This document shows positions 1-8,533 of a stretch of DNA of 28,408 nt, one piece after another. Below the pieces are notes generated by a model. It was not told the DNA's origin, did not search any database, and worked only from the letters and a program-made list of their open reading frames with translations. The translations under genes were made by a program, and so were the position numbers. This DNA is from Pseudomonadota bacterium (GTDB lineage Bacteria; Pseudomonadota; Alphaproteobacteria; Rhizobiales; Devosiaceae). The stretch spans positions 1 through 28,408 of the forward strand of contig JAEYXQ010000033.1 in the NCBI GenBank assembly GCA_023431205.1, read 5' to 3'. Within the stretch, counting starts at the first letter, position 1. Each line of letters starts with the position of its first letter.

Positions 1-879
<879 letters not shown>

Positions 880-919
880 TCCGGTGGGGCCGCTCCGGCG
901 GCCCGCCTTCTCGTCAGAG

Positions 920-946
920 AGCCCGCGTCCGTACACGGGCTTTTTT
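920..946 (+). terminator. Intrinsic terminator-like hairpin between atpD and atpC
   Basis: AGCCCG (920-925) pairs with CGGGCT (936-941). The stem can extend by GT/AC across one C-A mismatch. A run of six T starts at 941. It sits 41 bases after the atpD stop and just before the atpC ribosome-binding site, so it would act inside the operon, probably as a partial terminator that lowers atpC transcription or as a 3'-end stabiliser. Confidence 0.6.
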
Positions 947-962
947 GCCAAAGGACAAGAGA

Positions 963-1388
963 ATGGCTGAAGGCCTCAAGATCGAGATCGTGTCGCCCGA
1001 GCGGCTGCTGCTGTCGGAAACCGTGCACTCGGTCACCGTTCCGGGCACCGAAGGCTATTTCACGGTGATGAACGACCACGCGCCGTTCATGACCACGCTG
1101 CGTCCGGGTTTCATTACCGTCACCCGCAAAGGCGGCCAGGCCGACATCTATTTCGTGCGCGGCGGCTTTGCCGATGTGTCGCCGGAAGGCCTGACTATCC
1201 TCGCGGAAGAATCGGTGCCGTTCACCGAGTTCGACCATGGCGACCTGCAGGCGCAGATCCAGGCGGCGCAGGAAGAACTCACACGTGCCGAGTCGCCCGA
1301 AGATCGCAGCTATGCCCAGGAAGTGGTGAGCGGCCTGCTCAACCTTGCCGTGGAAGCGCAGCAGCTCAATGGCGCCCACGTCCACTAA
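963..1388 (+). CDS. atpC: ATP synthase F1 subunit epsilon
   Basis: Epsilon subunit of F1, part of the rotating central stalk and an inhibitor of ATP hydrolysis. The 141-residue product starts MAEGLKIEIVSPERLLL. It has the N-terminal beta-sandwich with the family signatures VPGTEGYFTVMNDHAPFMTTLRPG and FVRGGFADVSPEGLTILAEE, then a short helical C-terminal part (about residues 95-141). The ATG at 963 is chosen over an in-frame TTG at 945 because AGGA (952-955) lies seven bases upstream and because the TTG falls inside the preceding terminator's T run. It directly follows atpD and ends in a strong terminator, so it is the last gene of the ATP synthase operon. Identification is secure. Confidence 0.97.
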   Translation: MAEGLKIEIVSPERLLLSETVHSVTVPGTEGYFTVMNDHAPFMTTLRPGFITVTRKGGQADIYFVRGGFADVSPEGLTILAEESVPFTEFDHGDLQAQIQAAQEELTRAESPEDRSYAQEVVSGLLNLAVEAQQLNGAHVH

Positions 1389-1416
1389 GCGGGACGTCAT
1401 ATCCATCGACTTCAAG

Positions 1417-1441
1417 TGCCCGGCCTGTGCCGGGCATTTTT
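1417..1441 (+). terminator. Intrinsic terminator of the ATP synthase operon
   Basis: Perfect 8-bp stem TGCCCGGC (1417-1424) / GCCGGGCA (1429-1436), loop CTGT, followed by five T. It lies 29 bases after the atpC stop. A textbook Rho-independent terminator. Confidence 0.9.
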
Positions 1442-1510
1442 GTTTGTGCTGGCGAAGAGCGGCGGAGTTCGCGGGCTTTGTAACGCGGCGCTATCTCGGG
1501 CCGAGGGGAG

Positions 1511-1603
1511 GACCACCTCCCAAGGGGGTGGTCTGCTCTTCGGATTACGTCCGAGGGCGGGGCGGTGGTCCTGACAGGCTTGGACGGATGAGCCGCCGCC
1601 CCG
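1511..1603. repeat. Two inverted repeats downstream of the DedA gene
   Basis: First, GACCACCTCC (1511-1520) faces GGGGGTGGTC (1524-1533), a 10-bp arm with one wobble pair. Second, CGGGGCGGTGG (1558-1568) faces CCGCCGCCCCG (1593-1603), 11 bp with one wobble. Neither has a T run on either strand. They lie between the convergent ends of atpC and the DedA gene, so they may terminate or protect the DedA transcript. The rest of 1442-1611 shows no gene. Confidence 0.45.
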
Positions 1604-1611
1604 GGCCGACC

Positions 1612-2220
1612 TCAGCCGATGTCCTTGATCGGCTTCCAGGTGACGAAGCGCCAGAGGTAGATCACGACAGCGAGGATCACGACGCCGGTGGAGACCGGAT
1701 CAACCCAGGCTTCGACGATGTCGTAGCCCGCCTGCAGCAGATAGCCGGCTGCCGTAAGCAGGGCGGTCCAGGCCAGCGTGCCGGCGGCAGAGATGACGAG
1801 GAAGCGCCCGAAAGGCATGGCCGCGAGCCCGGCCGGTACCGAGATCAGCGTGCGGATGGCGGGGATCAGGCGGCCGACGAACACAGCCCAGGCGCCATAG
1901 CGCTCGAACCAGTGGTAGGCCTTGTCGATGTCGTCTTCGCCCAGCGTGGCAACGCGCCCGAGCTTGTTGCACAGCGAGGTAAAGCGGTGGAGGCCCATCA
2001 GGCGGGCAACCACGTACCAGGCTGAGGTGCCGACCAAGGAGCCGAGGGTGCCGGCGGCGAGGACGCCGATGACGTTGAGATCGCCATTGGCGGCGACATA
2101 GCCCGCAAACGGCATGATGAGTTCGGAGGGGATCGGCGGAAAGATGTTCTCCAGCACCATCAGCAGGAAGATGCCGAAATAGCTCCAGCTGGTGATGAAG
2201 CCGATGATGAACTCGCTCAC
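1612..2220 (-). CDS. DedA family inner-membrane protein
   Basis: Polytopic membrane protein of the DedA/SNARE-associated superfamily. Members are linked to undecaprenyl-phosphate or phospholipid translocation and to membrane-potential maintenance. The product has 202 residues, normal for the family. Hallmarks are the early segment MVLENIFPPIPSELIMPFAG (acidic Glu in the first re-entrant region) and the later FVGRLIPAIRTLISVPAG block with the conserved Arg residues. Hydrophobic stretches run to the C-terminus. The start is GTG at 2220 (VSEFIIGF), preceded by GGGAGGAGGA (2225-2234), a very strong ribosome-binding site; longer in-frame readings run into a palindromic repeat. No neighbour points to a substrate. 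The family is secure; the exact function is inferred from the family only. Confidence 0.92.
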   Translation of the reverse strand: MSEFIIGFITSWSYFGIFLLMVLENIFPPIPSELIMPFAGYVAANGDLNVIGVLAAGTLGSLVGTSAWYVVARLMGLHRFTSLCNKLGRVATLGEDDIDKAYHWFERYGAWAVFVGRLIPAIRTLISVPAGLAAMPFGRFLVISAAGTLAWTALLTAAGYLLQAGYDIVEAWVDPVSTGVVILAVVIYLWRFVTWKPIKDIG

Positions 2221-2253
2221 GGGGTCCTCCTCCCAAGGGATTGAAGCGCGGGG

Positions 2254-2360
2254 CTCCACCCCACCCTCAGTCCCTCCCCATCGGGGAGGGAAGCGATAGA
2301 CACCGGGCGTCGGCACCTTACGTCTCCCTCCCCCTTGCGGGGAGGGATCAAGACTGGGGG
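2254..2360. repeat. Large palindromic intergenic repeat, copy 1
   Basis: About 107 bases between the DedA and typA genes. Outer arms are CCACCCCACCCT on the left and, degraded, GACTGGGGG on the right. Inside are two hairpins: CCCTCCCC (2272-2279) / GGGGAGGG (2283-2290) and CCCTCCCC (2326-2333) / GGGGAGGG (2339-2346). A second copy with the same layout is at 25064-25171. The first 16 bases are identical in both copies. This looks like a dispersed non-coding palindromic element, of the kind common in Hyphomicrobiales. Confidence 0.85.
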
Positions 2361-2383
2361 TCGCCGCCCGGTCGGTTGACGGA

Positions 2384-4198
2384 TCAGGCCGACTTCGAGG
2401 CGCGGCTCTGCCGCTTGCGCTCGTTCGGGTCGAGCCAGACCTTGCGCAGGCGGATCGACTTGGGCGTCACCTCGACATATTCGTCCTCGGCGATGTAGCC
2501 GAGCGACTGCTCCAGCGACAGCTTCTTGGGCGGGGTGAGGCGGACGGCCTCGTCCTTCGAGGTGGTGCGGATATTGGTGAGCTGCTTGCCCTTGAGGGGG
2601 TTCACCTCGAGGTCGTTGTCACGGCTGTGCTCGCCGATGATCATGCCCTCATACACCTCGACGCCCGGATCGATCATCATCGGGCCGCGCTCTTCGAGGT
2701 TCCATAGCGCATAGGCGACGGCGGTGCCGGTGCCGTTGGAGATCAGCACGCCGGTACGACGGGCCGGCAGGTCGCCCTTGTATGGGGCGAAGCTGTGGAA
2801 CAGGCGGTTGAAGATGGCGGTGCCGCGGGTATCCGAGAGCAGTTCCGGCTGGTAGCCGATCAGCGCGCGGGTCGGGACCAGCAGCTTGATGCGGGTGCGA
2901 CCGGTGCCCGAGGGGCGCATGTCGGTCAGTTCACCACGACGCTCGGTCAGCTTCTGCACCACAGTGCCGGTGAACTCGTCATCGACGTCGATGATGACCT
3001 CTTCGATCGGCTCCAGCGTCTGGCCGGCTTCCTGCTTGAACAGCACGCGCGGGCGTCCGATGGTCAGTTCGAACCCTTCGCGGCGCATGTTCTCGATCAA
3101 CACAGCCAGCTGCAACTCGCCGCGGCCGGCAACGTCGAAGCTGTCGCCGTCGTCACCAGGGGTGACGCGGATGGCGACGTTGCCCTCGGCTTCGCGCATC
3201 AGGCGCTCGCGAATGACGCGCGACTGCACCTTGTCGCCTTCACGGCCGGCCAGAGGGCCGTCATTGATGCGGAAGGTGACCGACAGGGTCGGCGGATCGA
3301 TGGGGCGGGCGGCAATCGGGGTGGTGATCGCGGGGGAGCAGATGGTGTCGGCGACCGTGGACGTCTCGAGGCCGGCGATGGAGACGATGTCACCCGCCTC
3401 ACCCACCTCGATCGGGGTCCGCTCAAGGCCGCGGAAGGCCAGAACCTTGGAGACGCGACCCTTTTCCACTTCCTTGCCCTCGCGGTTGAGGGTGTGGATC
3501 GGATCGCCGGAGCGAACGGTGCCGGCAGCGACGCGGCCGGTCAGGATGCGGCCCAGGAACGGGTTGCGCTCGATGGTGGTGACCAGCATGCGGAAGGCGC
3601 CGTCTTCCACTTCGGGAGCCGGCACATGGGCAACGATCTTGTCGAGCAGCGGCGCCAGCGTCTCGCGCGGGCCGGCCGGGTCATCGGCCATCCAGCCCTG
3701 CTTGGCCGAGCCATAGAGCACCGGGAAATCGAGCTGCTCGGAGGTGGCATCGAGGGCAATGAAGAGATCGAAGATTTCCTCGAGCACTTCGAGGTGCCGC
3801 TCATCGGCCTTGTCGATCTTGTTGATGGCAACGATGGGGCGCAGCCCGCGCGCCAGGGCCTTGCCGAGCACGAACTTGGTCTGCGGCATCGGGCCTTCGG
3901 CCGCGTCGACGAGGATCACCACGCCATCGACCATGGACAGGATGCGCTCCACCTCACCGCCGAAGTCGGCGTGGCCGGGCGTGTCGACGATGTTGATGCG
4001 GGTGTCCTGCCACATCAGCGAGGTGACCTTGGCGAGGATGGTGATGCCACGCTCGCGTTCGATGTCGTTGGAATCCATGGCGCGTTCTTCAACGCGCTCG
4101 TTTTCACGGAACGAACCGGACTGCTTGAGGAGCACGTCGATCATGGTGGTCTTGCCATGGTCAACGTGGGCGATGATGGCGATATTGCGAAGGGACAT
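2384..4198 (-). CDS. typA: Ribosome-associated translational GTPase TypA/BipA
   Basis: EF-G-like GTPase that binds the 70S ribosome and supports 50S assembly and growth under cold or other stress. The product has 604 residues, the normal family length. The G domain starts at once: MSLRNIAIIAHVDHGKTT contains the P-loop. It is followed by the switch-I region around ERERGITI, G3 DTPGHADFGGEVER, G4 NKIDKAD and G5 GSAKQGW. Downstream are the EF-Tu-like domain II, EF-G domains III and V, and the TypA-specific C-terminal domain (IMIDPGVEVYEGMIIGEHSRDNDL marks the family; residues are spread over about 500-530). The ATG at 4198 has no clear Shine-Dalgarno sequence, but the alignment with the family start is exact. 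Identification is secure. Confidence 0.97.
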   Translation of the reverse strand: MSLRNIAIIAHVDHGKTTMIDVLLKQSGSFRENERVEERAMDSNDIERERGITILAKVTSLMWQDTRINIVDTPGHADFGGEVERILSMVDGVVILVDAAEGPMPQTKFVLGKALARGLRPIVAINKIDKADERHLEVLEEIFDLFIALDATSEQLDFPVLYGSAKQGWMADDPAGPRETLAPLLDKIVAHVPAPEVEDGAFRMLVTTIERNPFLGRILTGRVAAGTVRSGDPIHTLNREGKEVEKGRVSKVLAFRGLERTPIEVGEAGDIVSIAGLETSTVADTICSPAITTPIAARPIDPPTLSVTFRINDGPLAGREGDKVQSRVIRERLMREAEGNVAIRVTPGDDGDSFDVAGRGELQLAVLIENMRREGFELTIGRPRVLFKQEAGQTLEPIEEVIIDVDDEFTGTVVQKLTERRGELTDMRPSGTGRTRIKLLVPTRALIGYQPELLSDTRGTAIFNRLFHSFAPYKGDLPARRTGVLISNGTGTAVAYALWNLEERGPMMIDPGVEVYEGMIIGEHSRDNDLEVNPLKGKQLTNIRTTSKDEAVRLTPPKKLSLEQSLGYIAEDEYVEVTPKSIRLRKVWLDPNERKRQSRASKSA

Positions 4199-4262
4199 GA
4201 AAACCGGGTGGTTGCGAGGACCGCCCGGAGGAAAAGCCGCCCGGCCCTATCGGGAAACACGC

Positions 4263-4290
4263 GCGCCAGCCGCTGGAGGCAGGCTGGCGC
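4263..4290. repeat. Inverted repeat upstream of typA
   Basis: GCGCCAGCC (4263-4271) faces GGCTGGCGC (4282-4290), a perfect 9-bp stem with a 10-base loop. It sits 65 bases upstream of typA, between typA and the terminator of the preceding gene, so it would be in the typA leader or promoter region. No T run follows. Function unknown. Confidence 0.4.
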
Positions 4291-4360
4291 AGTCGTGCGG
4301 CTCAATACCGCAGATGCGGAAGCCGAACAAGCGCCGGCACTGCACAGGGGGGTTGCATTT

Positions 4361-4392
4361 CGCAAGAAGAACGGCGCGCCGGGGGCGCGCCG
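4361..4392 (-). terminator. Terminator of the Gly-rich secreted protein gene
   Basis: CGGCGCGCC (4372-4380) pairs with GGCGCGCCG (4384-4392), a perfect 9-bp stem with a GGG loop. On the minus strand it is followed by a T-rich stretch (GTTCTTCTTGCG). It begins eight bases after the stop codon at 4401-4403. Confidence 0.7.
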
Positions 4393-4400
4393 CTCAGTGA

Positions 4401-4826
4401 TTACTTGTTGTTGATCGGCAGATCGGGAAGATCGATGCCACCGCCACCGCCACCATTGTCGATGGGCAGGTCCGGCAGCTGGATACCACCACCGCCACCG
4501 CCATTGCCGCCGATAGAGATCGAGAAGGACGAGCCGGACGGCAGGGTGGTCAGCGTTCCGATCAGGCGGGTGACGCGCCGGGTCTCGGCGCCCTCCCAGG
4601 CGCAGCTGGCCCGGTGCAGCGACTTGAACTCACAGGCGACAGCAACATAGGGCGTGACGCAGGTGAGGGTGGACGCGGCTTCATGGAGCGAGCCGCCATG
4701 GTCGACGCAGCGGTTGGCGAAGACGTGCGGCTGCAGGTCGGCCATGCGCGTGGCGGCCTGGGCGGGCAGGGCGGTGGCGCCGGCAAGGGTGATGGCGGCG
4801 ACGGCGAAAGCGAAGGACTTGTGCAT
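4401..4826 (-). CDS. Secreted hypothetical protein with Gly-rich tandem repeat
   Basis: I do not recognise a named family. The 141-residue product has a clear Sec signal peptide (MHKSFAFAVAAITLAGATALPAQA, cleavage near 24/25). A short globular part of about 80 residues follows, with four Cys (40, 56, 65, 75) that could form two disulfides. The tail holds two perfect-length 16-residue repeats of the form GGGGGGIxLPDLPIxN (109-124 and 125-140), ending in a Lys. At DNA level the repeat unit is 48 bases (about 4405-4500). GGGAG lies seven bases upstream of the ATG at 4826. It has its own terminator and so is likely a single-gene unit. Probably periplasmic or surface-exposed; function unknown. Confidence 0.85.
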   Translation of the reverse strand: MHKSFAFAVAAITLAGATALPAQAATRMADLQPHVFANRCVDHGGSLHEAASTLTCVTPYVAVACEFKSLHRASCAWEGAETRRVTRLIGTLTTLPSGSSFSISIGGNGGGGGGIQLPDLPIDNGGGGGGIDLPDLPINNK

Positions 4827-4955
4827 GGGATGCTCCCGGTTGGTGTGCGGCGCCGATGGGCGTCGCTGATGCGGGGGCTTCTAGCGGGGCGGTCTTCACT
4901 CCGGCGTGAACCGGCCGTTTAGGCGGCGTTCAGCCAGACCGGGGCCGCAGAGCGG

Positions 4956-7082
4956 TCAGGACGCCTTCTTCTGGGTCAGGATCTTGGCGTGATCTGAGTG
5001 AAGCAGATTGGCAAGAGCGGCGGGGGCGAGGGGCGGCGAGAACAGGAAGCCCTGAACCTCGTCGACCCCAAGATCGCGCACCAGTTGCAGTTGCCGGTCG
5101 GTTTCGACGCCTTCGGTGGTGGTGGTCATGCCGAGGCTTTTGCCGAGACCGATCACGGCCTGCATGATGGCCTGGCTGTCGGCACGGTCGCCCAGATCGC
5201 GCATGAAGGAGCGGTCGATCTTGATCTTGTCGAAGGGGAAGCTGCGCAGGTAGCTCAGGGAAGAATAGCCGGTGCCGAAATCGTCCATGGAGATGCGCAC
5301 GCCCATCGCGCGCAACTCGTGTAGCGCCCGCAGGGTGGTCTCGTTCTCGTTGAGCAGCAGGGATTCGGTGATCTCGAGTTCGAGCCGGGTCGCCGCAATG
5401 CGGGCCTCGGCCAGCGCGTTGCGCACGGCGCCGACAAGGTCGCGGTTCTTGAACTGGATGGGGGACAGGTTCACCGCCACGCGTACGTCGCCGGGCCAGC
5501 TCGCCGCCGCAAGGCAGGCCTGGCGCAGCACCCATTCGCCGACAGCGACGATGAGGCCGGTTTCCTCGGCAATGGGGATGAACTCGGTGGGGGAAATGGT
5601 GCGTCCGTCGTGATCCCAGCGCAGCAGGGCTTCGACGCAGGTCACCCGGTTCTCGGGAACCCCCAGCAGCGGCTGGAACACGAGGCGCAGTTCGTCGCGC
5701 TGCAGCGCCAGCCGCAGGCCGGCCTCGATCGAGCGGCGCTGCTGCAACTGGGCGTCCATGCCCGGCTCGAAGAAATGGAAGGTCGAGCGGCCCTCCGACT
5801 TGGCCTTGTAGAGCGCCAGGTCGGCGTTCTTGACCAGGGCGTCGGTCTTGACCCCGTCGCTCGGGCCAATGGCGATGCCGACGCTGGCGCCGATCTCGAT
5901 CTGGTGCCCGCCGATCATCATCGGGGTGGCGATGGACTTGATGATCCGGTCCGCCACCTTGGCGGCGTCGGCAGCGCTGGAGATCGGGCGCATCAGCAGC
6001 GCGAATTCGTCGCCGCCGAGGCGAGCGAGCACGTCGGTCTCGCGCGTGGTGCCCCAGAGGCGGGCGGAGGCCTGCTTGATCACCTCGTCACCGACGGCAT
6101 GGCCCAGCGTATCGTTGACGGCCTTGAAGTGGTCGAGGTCGATATAGAGCACGGCTGCCATCTCGCCGCGGCTGAGCCCGGCTTCCGCCTTGGCCATCTG
6201 CTCGAGGAACTCGATGCGGTTGGGCAGGTCGGTCAGCGCGTCGTGGCGGGCCAGGTGGCGGATGCGGGCCTCGTTCTGGCGCTGCTCGGTGATGTCCTCA
6301 TGGGTCGACACCCAGCCCCCATCCTTCATCGGATGGTGCTGCATCATGATGGTGCGGCCGTTGAGTTCGTGGATATTCTTGCCGTATTCGCGCCGCTCGA
6401 TCACCTCGCGGCGCCAGGCGATGTATTCCTCGCGCGTGGTGCCCGCGCTCATGCCCTCGTCGAACAGGTGCGAGAGGATATCGTCGAGATGCGTGCCGGG
6501 CCGAAGTAATTGTGTCGGCAGGTTGTAGATGCGGGCATATGGCTCGTTGCAGATCACCAGCCGGCCCTTGGGATCCATCATGCACAAGCCGATGGAGATG
6601 TTGTTCACCGCAGCGTCGAGGCGGATGTTCTGCCGCTCCAGCTCGAGCTTGCGGCGCTGGATCAGCTCGGCCTGGGCGATCTCGTCAGTGATGTCCTCGT
6701 GGGTCACCACCCAGCCGAGTGCTTCCGAGTAGACATGGGCGCGCTCGATGGTGCGGCCGCCATGCACCAACTCGCGGCTCTTGATGCGCGTGCCGGAGCG
6801 ATTGGCCAGCAGTTCCTCGGTATAGCTCTCATAGAACTCGGCGGCGCCGATGCCTTCGAAATTGCCCAGCTTGACCGATAGCTGCACGGCCTCTTCGAGG
6901 GTCATGCCGCGATACACGGCGTCGGCGGCAAAGCCGTAGGTGTCGCGCCACTGCTTGTTCCACATCACCAGGCGGAACTGGGGCGACCACACGCAGAAGC
7001 CATAGGGGATGTTTTCGAGCGCAGCATCAAGCAGCAGCGCCTCCGCCCTCTCGCTCAGGCTGCCAGCATCTTCTGCCCGCAC
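4956..7082 (-). CDS. Soluble PAS-PAS-GGDEF-EAL c-di-GMP turnover protein
   Basis: Bifunctional-type c-di-GMP enzyme of 708 residues with no membrane segment. Two PAS-like domains (about 20-135 and 155-270) each end in a HEDIT segment and a short helical linker. The diguanylate cyclase domain (about 275-440) has IDLDHFKAVND and intact GGDEF (356-360), with a canonical inhibitory site RETD (347-350) exactly five residues before it. The phosphodiesterase domain (about 455-695) has intact EAL (484-486), NLSPIQF, ITESL, DDFGTGYSS (600-608), IKIDRSF, TEGVE and QGFLFSPP, so all usual metal and catalytic positions appear present. The start is GTG at 7082; no good ribosome-binding site is visible, so the exact start is uncertain. 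A CtrA box lies 58-73 bases upstream. Which activity dominates cannot be read from the sequence. Confidence 0.95.
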   Translation of the reverse strand: MRAEDAGSLSERAEALLLDAALENIPYGFCVWSPQFRLVMWNKQWRDTYGFAADAVYRGMTLEEAVQLSVKLGNFEGIGAAEFYESYTEELLANRSGTRIKSRELVHGGRTIERAHVYSEALGWVVTHEDITDEIAQAELIQRRKLELERQNIRLDAAVNNISIGLCMMDPKGRLVICNEPYARIYNLPTQLLRPGTHLDDILSHLFDEGMSAGTTREEYIAWRREVIERREYGKNIHELNGRTIMMQHHPMKDGGWVSTHEDITEQRQNEARIRHLARHDALTDLPNRIEFLEQMAKAEAGLSRGEMAAVLYIDLDHFKAVNDTLGHAVGDEVIKQASARLWGTTRETDVLARLGGDEFALLMRPISSAADAAKVADRIIKSIATPMMIGGHQIEIGASVGIAIGPSDGVKTDALVKNADLALYKAKSEGRSTFHFFEPGMDAQLQQRRSIEAGLRLALQRDELRLVFQPLLGVPENRVTCVEALLRWDHDGRTISPTEFIPIAEETGLIVAVGEWVLRQACLAAASWPGDVRVAVNLSPIQFKNRDLVGAVRNALAEARIAATRLELEITESLLLNENETTLRALHELRAMGVRISMDDFGTGYSSLSYLRSFPFDKIKIDRSFMRDLGDRADSQAIMQAVIGLGKSLGMTTTTEGVETDRQLQLVRDLGVDEVQGFLFSPPLAPAALANLLHSDHAKILTQKKAS

Positions 7083-7139
7083 GGCGGCGCATCCCCCGGT
7101 ACTTATGCTTGCTGCACCGGAGGACGCTAAATCGATATC

Positions 7140-7155
7140 GTTAAGGTCCGATTAA
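7140..7155 (-). promoter_or_regulatory. CtrA binding box upstream of the GGDEF-EAL gene
   Basis: On the minus strand the bases read TTAATCGGACCTTAAC, an exact match to the alphaproteobacterial CtrA consensus TTAA-N7-TTAAC. It ends 57 bases before the GTG at 7082, in the AT-richest part of the local intergenic region. This placement fits direct control by the cell-cycle/motility regulator CtrA. The match is seen; the control is inferred. Confidence 0.6.
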
Positions 7156-7169
7156 GCGAAATGTTTCGC
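7156..7169. promoter_or_regulatory. Palindrome GCGAAATGTTTCGC next to the CtrA box
   Basis: GCGAAA (7156-7161) and TTTCGC (7164-7169) are perfect inverted repeats with a two-base centre, directly abutting the CtrA box. This may be an operator for a dimeric regulator. Alternatively, read on the minus strand 30 bases after the argG stop as a 5-bp stem with a 4-base loop followed by TTAAT, it could be a weak argG terminator. Confidence 0.35.
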
Positions 7170-7198
7170 GTTACTGGAGAAATTCGCTCTGAACGTCT

Positions 7199-8422
7199 TC
7201 AGCGCCCGGCCTTGCTGTTGCGCGCCGCCCAGGTCTTGAGACGCAGCCCGTTGAGGCGGATGAAACCTTCGGCATCGTGGTGGTCGTAGGCCACGGCGCC
7301 TTCCTCGAAGGTCACAAGGTCCATCGAGTAGAGCGAGTAGGGCGAGGTACGGGCAGTCACGGTGGCCGAGCCCTTGTAGAGCTTCACGGTGACCTCGCCG
7401 GTCACATATTGCTGCGACTTGTCGATCAGCGCCTGCAGCATTTCGCGTTCCGGCGAGTACCAGAAGCCGTTGTAGATCAGTTCGGCATATTTCGGCATCA
7501 GCTCATCCTTGAGATGAGCTTCGCCGCGGTCGAGCGTGATCGACTCGATGCCACGGTGCGCCGCCAGCAGGATGGTGCCGCCGGGGGTCTCGTAGAGGCC
7601 GCGCGACTTCATGCCGACAAAGCGGTTCTCGACCAGGTCGAGCCGGCCGATGCCATGCTTACCGCCGAGCTCATTCAGCCTGGTCAGAAGAGCGGCGGGA
7701 CTGAGCTTTTCGCCATTGATCGAGACCGGATCACCCTTCTCGAAGCCGATGGTGATGATCTCGGGCTGGTCCGGCGCCTTCTCGGGGTCGACGGTGCGCT
7801 GCGGCACATAGTCGGGGAAGGGGACGGCAGGATCCTCGAGCACCATGCCTTCCGAGGAGGTGTGCAGCAGGTTGGCGTCCACCGAGAACGGGGCTTCGCC
7901 GCGCTTGTCCTTGGCTATCGGGATCTGGTTCTGCTCGGCATAGCTGAGCAGAGCGGTGCGCGAGCGGAGGTCCCATTCGCGCCAGGGAGCGATAACCTTG
8001 AGGCCGGGCATCAGCGCGTTGGCGGTGAGCTCGAAGCGGACCTGATCATTGCCCTTGCCGGTGGCGCCATGTGCGATGGCGTCGGCGCCGGTCTCGCGGG
8101 CAATGTCGACCAGATGCTTGGCGATGACCGGGCGGGCGATGGAAGTGCCCAGCAGGTACTGGCCTTCATAGAGGGCATTGGCGCGGAACATGGGGAACAC
8201 GAAGTCCCGCACGAACTCTTCGCGCAGGTCGACGATGCGGATGTCCCTGATGCCGAACATCTCCGCCTTCTTGCGCGCCGGCTCGAGCTCCTCGCCCTGG
8301 CCCAGATCGGCCGTGAAGGTGACGATCTCGGCCTGATAGTGCTCCTGCAGCCATTTGAGCATGATGGAGGTGTCGAGACCGCCGGAATAGGCGAGGACGA
8401 TCTTCTTGATATCGTTGGCCAT
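7199..8422 (-). CDS. argG: Argininosuccinate synthase
   Basis: Joins citrulline and aspartate using ATP to give argininosuccinate, the penultimate step of arginine synthesis, in the cytoplasm. The 407-residue product has normal length. The N-type ATP pyrophosphatase P-loop AYSGGLDTS is at residues 11-19. Family blocks GQGEELEPARKKAEMFG, YLLGTSIARPVIAKH, HGATGKGNDQVRFEL and SPYSLYSMDL are all present. The start ATG at 8422 (MANDIKKIVLAYSGG) matches the family N-terminus; in-frame sequence further upstream is non-homologous and crosses the divergent promoter region. It is transcribed away from the LysE gene. Identification is secure. Confidence 0.98.
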   Translation of the reverse strand: MANDIKKIVLAYSGGLDTSIMLKWLQEHYQAEIVTFTADLGQGEELEPARKKAEMFGIRDIRIVDLREEFVRDFVFPMFRANALYEGQYLLGTSIARPVIAKHLVDIARETGADAIAHGATGKGNDQVRFELTANALMPGLKVIAPWREWDLRSRTALLSYAEQNQIPIAKDKRGEAPFSVDANLLHTSSEGMVLEDPAVPFPDYVPQRTVDPEKAPDQPEIITIGFEKGDPVSINGEKLSPAALLTRLNELGGKHGIGRLDLVENRFVGMKSRGLYETPGGTILLAAHRGIESITLDRGEAHLKDELMPKYAELIYNGFWYSPEREMLQALIDKSQQYVTGEVTVKLYKGSATVTARTSPYSLYSMDLVTFEEGAVAYDHHDAEGFIRLNGLRLKTWAARNSKAGR

Positions 8423-8533
8423 GAGTGTCGTATCCGCTGGGTTTGGGCCGCCCCGGCCCGAATTCGGGCGCACCCTAGTCATCTCGGCAAGGCCATGCAA
8501 TTGTCCGCGGCGCAGAATCTTCGCCGGTGCCCG

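Noticed and set aside
2795..4414. Long plus-strand open frame (539 codons) opposite typA
   Set aside because: Its translation is low-complexity and Asp/Gly/His-rich, typical of the antisense frame of a high-GC gene; typA on the minus strand is unmistakable.
5610..6509. Open frame opposite the GGDEF-EAL gene
   Set aside because: Shadow frame with no recognisable domain or ribosome-binding site.
7277..8533. Long plus-strand open frame opposite argG that continues into the LysE gene
   Set aside because: The part before 8534 is the antisense shadow of argG; only the LysE-type part has family features.
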